Assembly (NCBI GenBank): GCA_030650095.1
Contig: JAUSEE010000060.1
Span: 1 to 46,147, forward strand
Origin: Candidatus Buchananbacteria bacterium
GTDB lineage: Bacteria > Patescibacteriota > Patescibacteriia > 2-01-FULL-39-33
DNA length: 46,147 nucleotides
Direction: 5' to 3'
Shown: piece by piece, positions 39,675 to 46,147 of the stretch
How positions within the stretch are numbered: the stretch's first letter is position 1
Layout: every line of letters begins with the position of its first letter
The notes under the pieces: generated by a model
Databases searched by the model: none
The model's input: only the letters and a program-made list of their open reading frames with translations
Told to the model about the DNA's origin: nothing
Program-made: the position numbers and the translations under genes

Positions 39675-40568
39675 ATGACTTGGTTTACCATCGCTATCAT
39701 CGCTTATTTTTTAAATGCCATAGCTGTAACTATTGATAAGTTTTTGTTGTCCAAAAAAATCAGCAACCCGGCTGTCTACGCTATTTTTATTTCCACTCTA
39801 AGCCTGCTGTCTCTGGTTTTAATGCCTTTTGGCTTTAAGCTTTATTCCGCTAGTCAGATTTTAATCGCTCTTTTGGCCGGACTCATTTTTACCTTCGCTT
39901 TGTTTTACATGTTTAAAGCCTTAAGCCAAAATGAAGCTTCACGCATTACTCCTTTCATGGGCGGCCTGCAGCCAATTTTTGTTTTTATACTGGCCTTATT
40001 CTTTTTAAACGAAAACTTGGGTTTGCAACAAATCGTGGCCTTTGTAATTATCATCATTGGCACAGTGGCAATTTCCTGGCAAGGCAGTTCTAAAACCGAT
40101 AAAAAAACCGCTTATTTATTCGCTGCCATAGCCACTCTCTTGTTTGCTATTTCCTATACCATCAATAAATATTCATTTATCAATCAGGATTTCATCTCCG
40201 GTTTTATTTGGACAAGAGTGGGCGCTTTCATCGGCGCTTTGGTTCTTTTGGCTTCAGCCAAAAATAGATGCGACATTATGCTAGAATTAAGGAAGCCGAA
40301 AAAGCAGGCGGGCGGGCTCTTTCTTATTGGGCAACTAGCGGGAGCCTTGAGCTTTATTTTAATTAATTACGCTATTGCCATCTCCAGCAGCGTCGCCTTG
40401 GTTAATGCTTTGCAAGGCTTGCAATATGTTTTTCTGCTGGCAATCGTTTTCTCTTTGTCTTCTAAATTTCCCCGGCTTTTGGAAGAAAAATTCACCACGG
40501 CTATCGTAATCAAAAAAATAATCGCTACTCTTTTGATCATCGTGGGCTTATTTATATTATTTGTTTAA
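39675..40568 (+). CDS. EamA/DMT-family transporter
   Basis: 297 aa from ATG at 39675 (a TTG at 39645 lies in the terminator and is unlikely). Ten hydrophobic helices in two homologous halves, with the EamA pattern FTFALFYMFKALSQNEASRITPFMGGLQPIFVFILALFFLNENL in the first and SFILINYAIAISSSVALVNALQGLQYVFLL in the second. Likely exports or imports small metabolites. TATAAT (39662-39667) ends 7 nt before ATG, so the mRNA is probably leaderless. The next gene begins directly after its stop. Confidence 0.88.
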   Translation: MTWFTIAIIAYFLNAIAVTIDKFLLSKKISNPAVYAIFISTLSLLSLVLMPFGFKLYSASQILIALLAGLIFTFALFYMFKALSQNEASRITPFMGGLQPIFVFILALFFLNENLGLQQIVAFVIIIIGTVAISWQGSSKTDKKTAYLFAAIATLLFAISYTINKYSFINQDFISGFIWTRVGAFIGALVLLASAKNRCDIMLELRKPKKQAGGLFLIGQLAGALSFILINYAIAISSSVALVNALQGLQYVFLLAIVFSLSSKFPRLLEEKFTTAIVIKKIIATLLIIVGLFILFV

Positions 40569-41573
40569 ATGAAAATAAAAGGTAAAAAAATAATCATTCT
40601 GCTGGCTATTGTAGTTATTTTGGCCTTATGTGCCTCTTCCTTTTTGTTTAATTTTTCTAAAGAAAACATCAAATGGGGCGTTACTTTTTCTGCCAAATAT
40701 GCCCAGGATGAGCTGGGTTTGAATTGGCAAGAAACTTATTTGGCCATATTGGACGATTTAAAAGTGGATAATATCAGATTATCGGCTTACTGGGATAGTA
40801 TTGAAATAGAAAGAGACAACTACGATTTCAGCCAGTTAGATTATCAGATAAACGAGGCCAGCAAAAGAAACGTGAATATTATCTTGGCTGTAGGCCGAAG
40901 ATTACCCAGATGGCCAGAGTGCCATGATCCTAGCTGGCTGGCTAATTTGTCTAAAGATGAAGCCAGGCAAGAACAATTGGAACTAGTTGATCTGGTGATC
41001 AAGCGCTATGATAAAAATGAAAATATCAAATCATGGCAAATTGAAAATGAACCATATTTAGGAACTTTCGGCCAGTGCCCTCCTTTAGATGAAGAACTCT
41101 TTTTGCAAGAAATCGCCCTCGCTAAAGAATTGAGCTCAAAACCGATTCTGGTAACCGATAGCGGCGAGCTTAACTTTTGGATTAAAGCGGCTAAAACCAG
41201 GGCCGAAATAATCGGCAGCACTCTTTACCGAGTGGTTTACAATAAAAAAATAGGTTATGTCAGATATCCTATACCGCCTATTTTTTATTATGCTAAAGCC
41301 AGTTTTATTAAGCATATTTTCAAAACAAAAAGCGTAATAAACTCCGAATTGCAAACAGAAGCTTGGCATACCGCCGAAAAAGACTTGGCCCAAATGACAG
41401 CAGAAGAAACAGCCAAGTCAATGGATTTGAAGCAATTCAAGAAAAATGTGGCTTTCGCCCAAAGAGCTGGCTTTGATGAAATATATCTTTGGGGAGCCGA
41501 GTGGTGGTACTTCTTAAAAGTAAAACAAGACCATGATGAGATCTGGAACGAAGCTAAAAAAATCTGGCCCTAA
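40569..41573 (+). CDS. membrane-anchored TIM-barrel glycoside hydrolase
   Basis: 334 aa. Signal-anchor helix at about residues 7-26 (IIILLAIVVILALCASSFLF), then a (beta/alpha)8-like domain: VDNIRLSAYWDSIEIERDNYDF, NIILAVGRRLPRWPECHDPSW, IKSWQIENEPYLG with the likely acid/base Glu, and NSELQTEAW with the likely nucleophile Glu, the clan GH-A arrangement. The substrate cannot be named; it resembles GH5/GH42-type enzymes. It starts at the base after the EamA stop, so both are in one transcript. It may trim surface or host polysaccharide. Confidence 0.8.
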   Translation: MKIKGKKIIILLAIVVILALCASSFLFNFSKENIKWGVTFSAKYAQDELGLNWQETYLAILDDLKVDNIRLSAYWDSIEIERDNYDFSQLDYQINEASKRNVNIILAVGRRLPRWPECHDPSWLANLSKDEARQEQLELVDLVIKRYDKNENIKSWQIENEPYLGTFGQCPPLDEELFLQEIALAKELSSKPILVTDSGELNFWIKAAKTRAEIIGSTLYRVVYNKKIGYVRYPIPPIFYYAKASFIKHIFKTKSVINSELQTEAWHTAEKDLAQMTAEETAKSMDLKQFKKNVAFAQRAGFDEIYLWGAEWWYFLKVKQDHDEIWNEAKKIWP

Positions 41574-41583
41574 TTTATAATTT

Positions 41584-42726
41584 ATGCGAGAAAAAATTTA
41601 TAAAAATCCCGATTGGTATAAAAATCCCGATTTGATAAAAGTTAAGGTCGGCGATCGCATCGAGACATCAGAAAGCCGTAGGATTAAGCGCCAGGAAAAA
41701 TTGAAGTCGGGAGAAATCGAACAATATAAGCTGGAAGATTTTGTCGAATTAAGCGCTGGGGAAGCGGAAGAAATCCTGAAGCATCTTGAGTCGCATGGCG
41801 ATAAGTTTGGCGGCCGAGTATTATCGGCTGAAGATTTGGAAGGAAACGGCCAAAGGCCGAAATATGTCGCCACGATCGGCGAGCGAAAAATATATTTGCC
41901 TGAAGAACCTTATCAATTCGAAGAACGTCGTTGCGCCACTGTCTATGTCGAGAGTGATGACAAGAAAAGGATTGTTCCGCGCACTTATTATTTAAGCAAC
42001 TCTGCCGCCAGTTGGCGTTATCTGCCTGAATATACCTTAAATGTCAGGGGCGAAGTCAGCCATTTTGGCAAGGGCTATGAGGAACAAAGCTTGAATGCGC
42101 CTCTAGCTGTGCAGAAAAAGCTTGCCAGCCTAAGCGGCAAAGATAATCCTCTGGCCAAATCACAAAACAGCGATTTAATTTTTGCCGGCACCGCCCGCAA
42201 AATTAATTATGACAGCGATGCTTCGTATTTTCGATCAGTCGAATCCTCGCCAATTGTCATTGAGGGTGATTTTCGCCGCCAGGAAGATTTATCCGACCGG
42301 GATCCCAATCAGACTCTTTACGGTTTAAGGACGATGCAGAAACCGGAGGATATCGCTTTCCGCCATGATTCTGATGAGCCCGATTTTGACCATTTAGTTG
42401 ATAGTTGGATGCAATATTCTGATTTATATGGGGAAGTCAAAGTTAGGGTATTCGAATCAAACGATGGCCAGAACAGATATTTTTTCGGGACGGACAAATT
42501 AGGACGGTCATGGCCGATTAGCGGAGAGACATCGGCGAAAGTCGGGACTAATGGTCTGCGCCAAACCTGGTTAAGTTTGGGTGATTTTTTCACTCCGGCT
42601 TATGAATATGACACACAAGCCGGCAGTTATGGCAACAATAGTTTGCACCGGGGTAAATACGTTGATATGTATAAGAATTATTTGAGTAAGATACCGTTAA
42701 TTCAGAAATTCGAAAATAGTAAATAA
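41584..42726 (+). CDS. 380-aa hydrophilic protein, unknown
   Basis: Not recognised. No signal peptide or membrane helix. N-terminal charged region (EKIYKNPDWYKNPDLIKVKVGDRIE), a block YYLSNSAASWRYLPEYTLN at about residues 135-153, and an aromatic-rich C-terminal half (SGETSAKVGTNGLRQTWLSLGDFFTPAYEYD). Base composition is somewhat richer in G+C than its neighbours and codon choice differs, hinting at separate origin. Possibly an effector or surface-associated enzyme of an undescribed family. Confidence 0.7.
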   Translation: MREKIYKNPDWYKNPDLIKVKVGDRIETSESRRIKRQEKLKSGEIEQYKLEDFVELSAGEAEEILKHLESHGDKFGGRVLSAEDLEGNGQRPKYVATIGERKIYLPEEPYQFEERRCATVYVESDDKKRIVPRTYYLSNSAASWRYLPEYTLNVRGEVSHFGKGYEEQSLNAPLAVQKKLASLSGKDNPLAKSQNSDLIFAGTARKINYDSDASYFRSVESSPIVIEGDFRRQEDLSDRDPNQTLYGLRTMQKPEDIAFRHDSDEPDFDHLVDSWMQYSDLYGEVKVRVFESNDGQNRYFFGTDKLGRSWPISGETSAKVGTNGLRQTWLSLGDFFTPAYEYDTQAGSYGNNSLHRGKYVDMYKNYLSKIPLIQKFENSK

Positions 42727-42761
42727 TCTATCGATGTATTATGGCCTCGGTTTACCCCATA

Positions 42762-42796
42762 GATAAAAAAATCCCGTTTAATTTACGGGATTTATG
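42762..42796 (-). terminator. terminator of the 157-aa gene
   Basis: On the minus strand AAATCCCGT pairs with ACGGGATTT, then TTTTATC. Confidence 0.75.
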
Positions 42797-42801
42797 GTTT
42801 T

Positions 42802-43275
42802 TTACTCTTTATTCTCTTTTCTTTTTTGCTCGTCTTTAAAATCTTTTAAAATGGCATCAATATCAACTGGCTTAAAAGCCAAACCTAGGGGATCAATGAG
42901 TGTTTCTGCGGTTTCATCATTATTCTGATTAATAGTTCCAATATTAGCTATATTTTCATCAAAATTTTGGGCGAATTCGCCAAAAACCTGGCTAAAATTA
43001 ACCACGATATCGCCGCCCATGCCTATAGCCGAAGCGCAAATAAAAGAATGATCGCTTAATTTGACAAAGAAGATATAACTATGAAAACGCTCGTCCAAAG
43101 GAGCAACATTTATAAACATGTGCAAGTAATCAATGTCCAAACCAGAAATGCTCCGCTGGAAAAAATTGACTATCGCCTTAATTTGCTTGGCCACTAATTG
43201 GTCGAATTCATAAATCCTGATAAACAAAAGCTTGTTGCCATCCTGGTATTTTATTTCCTGTTTCGGTACGATCAT
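42802..43275 (-). CDS. 157-aa cytoplasmic protein, unknown
   Basis: Not recognised. Mixed alpha/beta: KLLFIRIYEFDQLVAKQIKAIVNFFQ, DIDYLHMFINVAPLDERFHSYIFFVKLSDHSF, a GMGGDIVVNFSQVFGEF segment and a charged C-terminal tail (DFKDEQKRKENKE). No membrane helix. AAGGAG lies 9 nt before ATG, and a terminator follows. On the minus strand between plus-strand operons. Confidence 0.65.
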   Translation of the reverse strand: MIVPKQEIKYQDGNKLLFIRIYEFDQLVAKQIKAIVNFFQRSISGLDIDYLHMFINVAPLDERFHSYIFFVKLSDHSFICASAIGMGGDIVVNFSQVFGEFAQNFDENIANIGTINQNNDETAETLIDPLGLAFKPVDIDAILKDFKDEQKRKENKE

Positions 43276-43443
43276 GATAACTTCTCCTTGAAGTTGATTT
43301 TAAAAGAACCAAGCCCTAAAGAACCAAGCTTCATATTATTACATTTCTTTAAAAAAGGCAATTGAAAATGAAGCTTAAAAATGGTAGGCTTAAATTAACA
43401 AATTTTTGTTTATTTCTTCTGTTTTAACCCTAATATCAAACCA

Positions 43444-44865
43444 ATGTCACTTCTATCCCATATAGCCAGAAATGCCTCCTACCAAGCTTTTAGCAAGTTT
43501 TTCGGGGCTATTATCGGCTTGTTAACCGTGGCTTTAATGACCCGCTATTTAGGGCAAACCGGTTATGGTTATTACACTACTATAGTCGCCTTTCTGCAAT
43601 TTTTCGGAGTTTTAGCCGACTTCGGCTTACAAATGACCACCACTAAAATGCTCTCCGAACCAGGTACTGATAATAATAAAATATTCGGCAATATTTTTAC
43701 CCTCCGGATTCTTTCTTCCATATTATTCTTGGGTTCTTCGGTTTTGATTGTCTGGCTGCTGCCTTATCCGCTTCTAATCAAAGAGGGCATATCAATTGCC
43801 AGCTTGTCGTTCTTCTTCATTTCTCTGCAATCTATTTTCGTCAGCATATTCCAAAAAAATATTGCTATGGCCCGTGTCGCTTTGGCCGAAATTTTAACCA
43901 GAAGCGTGGCCTTGCTAGGCATCTGGCTGTCTGTTTATAACGATTTAGGATTGCTTTTAATTATCGCTTCCATTGTTTGCGGCAATGCTATCAGTTTTGG
44001 CATCCTATTTTTCTCTTCAGCTAAATATTTGAAATTAAGACCGGAAATAAATTTGGCAATTTGGAAAAAAATTTGGTCTGCAACTTGGCCATTGGCTTTA
44101 ACCATCGCTCTGACTTTGATTTATTTTAGAGCTGATACTGTGATACTGTCTTTGTTTCGGCCGCAGAGCGAAGTCGGAATTTATGGCGCCACCTATAAAG
44201 TTTTGGAGGTATTGGTGCAGTTCCCTTATTTATTTTTGGGATTGATCCTGCCTCTTTTGACAAGTTTCTTCGTCAGCAATAGAAAAATATTTGAACTCAT
44301 AATCCAAAAGGGGTTTGATTTTTTGATAATCATTGTCATGCCTATGATTTTTTCGATTTTATTTCTAGGAGAAAAAATCATGGTTTTTATTGCCGGGCCG
44401 GAATTTATAATTTCTGGAGCATTGCTGAAAATCCTAATTTTTGCCACCGCTTTGATTTATATAGGCGCTCTCTTCGGTTATGCTATCGTGGCCGCCGGTT
44501 TGCCCAAAAAAATGATCAAATTTTATTTTATTGATGCTGTTATCTCCCTAGTGCTCTACCTTATATTCATTCCCATATTTTCTTATTGGGCCGCCGCTTA
44601 TATCACCATCTTAACCGAGCTTATCATAACCTGGTCGTCTTATTATGTTCTAAAGAAATACACCCGCATTAAAATTAATCCCAAAATAATTTATAAATCT
44701 CTTGGCGCCAGCTTGATTATGTCGATTTTTTTATTTGTTTTAATAAACCAAAACTTGATGACTTTGGTTATTGTCGGCGTCTTAATTTACTTTTGGGCCT
44801 TATATATCCTCAAGGGATTTTCTAAAAAAATGGTTTTAGAAATAATAAATCCGCTTAAAAAATAA
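43444..44865 (+). CDS. polysaccharide flippase (Wzx/MATE-like)
   Basis: 473 aa with 12-14 hydrophobic helices. The N-terminal RNASYQAFSKFFGAIIGLLTVALMTRYLGQTGYGYYTTIV is the classic start of the polysaccharide_synt family that moves lipid-linked sugars across the membrane; PQSEVGIYGATYKVLEV, typical of helix 7, follows. A TAATAT hexamer lies 7 nt before ATG without a Shine-Dalgarno. The O-antigen-ligase-like gene starts 7 nt after its stop, a typical surface-glycan pair. Confidence 0.92.
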   Translation: MSLLSHIARNASYQAFSKFFGAIIGLLTVALMTRYLGQTGYGYYTTIVAFLQFFGVLADFGLQMTTTKMLSEPGTDNNKIFGNIFTLRILSSILFLGSSVLIVWLLPYPLLIKEGISIASLSFFFISLQSIFVSIFQKNIAMARVALAEILTRSVALLGIWLSVYNDLGLLLIIASIVCGNAISFGILFFSSAKYLKLRPEINLAIWKKIWSATWPLALTIALTLIYFRADTVILSLFRPQSEVGIYGATYKVLEVLVQFPYLFLGLILPLLTSFFVSNRKIFELIIQKGFDFLIIIVMPMIFSILFLGEKIMVFIAGPEFIISGALLKILIFATALIYIGALFGYAIVAAGLPKKMIKFYFIDAVISLVLYLIFIPIFSYWAAAYITILTELIITWSSYYVLKKYTRIKINPKIIYKSLGASLIMSIFLFVLINQNLMTLVIVGVLIYFWALYILKGFSKKMVLEIINPLKK

Positions 44866-44872
44866 GTTACTT

Positions 44873-46147
44873 ATGATAATAGCCGCCTTGGTTTTCTGCC
44901 TTTTATTCGCTTATTTGTCTTTCAGCAATTTTAAATTGTCGCTTTATTTAACTATTGCCTGTCTGCCCAGCTACCTCATAAGGTTCACTTTATTTGGCAT
45001 ACCTTTTACTTTACTGGAAGCGATGATAATTATCGCTTGCCTCTTTTTTTTATTAAAATACAAATTGGCCTGGTGGAAAGAATTCACAGCTAATACTTTC
45101 TTCTGGCCGATAACTCTTGTTTTGATTATCTCTCTTGTGGCAATAATTATTTCTCCTAATCAGGTAGGCGGAGCTGGCATTTGGAAAGCTTATTTCTTAG
45201 AACCGATCTTATTTTATATCCTGGTGATAAACACTATTAAATCCAAAAAAGATTTGCAAAATATTTTCTGGTGTTTGGGATTATCGGCTTTATACTTAAG
45301 CCTGATTTCTTTCTGGCAATTTTTTAGCGGCTGGAACATGCCCGAAGCTTTCTTAAAAGCTGATGGCTCTGTTGATAGAGTCGTGTCTGTTTTCGGCTAT
45401 CCCAATGCTTTGGGTCTTTATCTAAGCCCTGTAATAATACTCTTTACCGGTTTCCTCTTCTGGTCTAAAGATAAAATAGCCATTCAACTGTTAAAAACAG
45501 TGACAATTTTATTTAGCTTTACAACTATAATTCTAGCCCAATCAGAAGCGGCTATTTTATCAGTTATGGGTATTTGGTTGTTACTGGGATTAACACTCAA
45601 AAAAACAAGGTATTACGTTTTAAGTTTAGTTATTATTTTAATATTGTCTTTCATTTTTATACCAACTGTTAATAACTATCTATCAGAAAAAATTTTGCTG
45701 CAGGATTATTCCGGTTTTATCAGAAGGCTTATTTGGCAAGAGAGCTTTACCATGATAAAAGACAATTGGTTTTGGGGCGCCGGCTTGGCTGGCTATCAGA
45801 CCAAGATAATCCCTTACCATTTGCCGAAATTTGAAATATTTTTATATCCGCATAATATAATCCTGAACTTCTGGAGCGAATTGGGACTGCTAGGCTTATT
45901 AGCCTTTGTTTGGATTTTTATCAAATCCTTCTGGCAAAATACAAGAGCTTATTTGAGGAGTAGTCATAATCTAATAAACTTGACTCTGGCGTTAGTTATA
46001 GTACAATTACTGGTCCATGGCCTGGTGGATGTGCCTTATTTCAAGAATGATCTGTCGGTGCTGTTTTGGCTGGTAATCAGTTTTTATACGGTTAACAAAA
46101 ATATTAATAATGATGGGGTGGCTGAGCTGGTTGAAGGCGCCGCTCTC
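44873..46147 (+). CDS. O-antigen ligase/polymerase-like membrane protein (continues past window)
   Basis: At least 425 codons with no stop to the window edge. Ten or so hydrophobic helices, the motif VFGYPNALGLYLSPVIILF and the long loop with GAGLAGYQTKIIPYHLPKFEIF...YPHNIILNFWSELGLLGLLAF are those of the Wzy_C/WaaL family that joins or polymerises surface glycan. Its last 12 codons run in frame into a tRNA-Ser gene, so the protein ends inside or beyond the tRNA. Seven nt after the flippase gene. Confidence 0.85.
   Translation, partial: MIIAALVFCLLFAYLSFSNFKLSLYLTIACLPSYLIRFTLFGIPFTLLEAMIIIACLFFLLKYKLAWWKEFTANTFFWPITLVLIISLVAIIISPNQVGGAGIWKAYFLEPILFYILVINTIKSKKDLQNIFWCLGLSALYLSLISFWQFFSGWNMPEAFLKADGSVDRVVSVFGYPNALGLYLSPVIILFTGFLFWSKDKIAIQLLKTVTILFSFTTIILAQSEAAILSVMGIWLLLGLTLKKTRYYVLSLVIILILSFIFIPTVNNYLSEKILLQDYSGFIRRLIWQESFTMIKDNWFWGAGLAGYQTKIIPYHLPKFEIFLYPHNIILNFWSELGLLGLLAFVWIFIKSFWQNTRAYLRSSHNLINLTLALVIVQLLVHGLVDVPYFKNDLSVLFWLVISFYTVNKNINNDGVAELVEGAAL
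46112..46147 (+). tRNA. tRNA-Ser, probably CGA (5' part, cut by window end)
   Basis: GATGGGG acceptor 5' strand, TG, the D-arm GCTGAGCTGGTTGAAGGC, then G, CCGCT (anticodon stem) and the first loop bases CTC. This matches the class II serine layout base for base; a C at position 34 leaves CGA as the only serine anticodon. It overlaps the ligase reading frame. Confidence 0.75.

Overview
The window looks like a chromosomal segment of a Patescibacteria/CPR bacterium, possibly an ABY1-type lineage such as Falkowbacteria or Magasanikbacteria; the rank is inference. Supporting signs are AT-rich DNA with short intergenic spaces, few biosynthetic genes, many small or unnamed membrane proteins, DUF5654, lamin-tail and GerMN proteins, a 23S rRNA carrying a self-splicing intron and inserts, and a 23S-5S pair with no 16S upstream. 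UGA is a normal stop codon, so this is not the UGA=Gly code of Gracilibacteria/SR1.

Layout. 1-3430 (mostly minus strand): trxB, trxA, a 54-aa membrane peptide, an excisionase-type HTH protein, a GerMN protein and tRNA-Ala(GGC). 3430-4130: a long AT-rich gap with tandem AT repeats, three in-phase DnaA-box-like 9-mers and two copies of a TGTCTAGACA tandem palindrome. Genes diverge from this point, so it is a candidate oriC. 4130-12500 (plus): a small zinc-ribbon gene, tRNA-Arg(CCT), an MBL hydrolase, two unknown genes, gyrA, a coiled-coil protein, a methyltransferase, a membrane protein and a Ca/Na antiporter. 12500-16000 (minus): a lipoprotein and a 960-aa lamin-tail/PKD/OB surface protein. 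16000-19160: a P-loop protein with an archaeal AdkA-like N-terminus fused to a deoxyribosyltransferase-like C-terminus, a structured element with a 15-codon ORF, tRNA-Leu(TAG), a 45-aa peptide, DUF5654 and dispersed repeats. 19160-23750: promoter, leader, 23S rRNA and 5S rRNA. 23750-31320: a possible ncRNA, a lipoprotein hydrolase, zinc-finger and Myb-like small proteins, a family-4-like uracil-DNA glycosylase, a 22-aa lysine-rich peptide, a YkgJ-like protein, a cytidine deaminase/deoxyribosyltransferase pair and a P-type ATPase. 31320-35200: six tRNAs, asd, rplS and several structured insertion-like repeats. 35200-46147: a glycosyltransferase, ruvB-...-queA, an EamA transporter, a glycoside hydrolase, unknowns, a flippase, an O-antigen-ligase-like gene and the start of tRNA-Ser.

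How the genes fit together. The thioredoxin pair supplies reducing power. gyrA, ruvB and the uracil-DNA glycosylase handle DNA topology, recombination and repair. The deaminase, the deoxyribosyltransferase-like protein and the AdkA-like fusion suggest scavenging of nucleotides. The flippase, ligase, glycosyltransferase and glycoside hydrolase suggest cell-surface polysaccharide assembly. Several genes have a -10 hexamer 6-8 nt before the start codon and no Shine-Dalgarno, suggesting leaderless mRNAs. The best candidates for new biology are the oriC-like locus with its palindromes, the structured element at 17505-17589, the AdkA/deoxyribosyltransferase-like fusion, the 23S inserts, and the repeat family flanked by tRNA fragments at 33440-35140.
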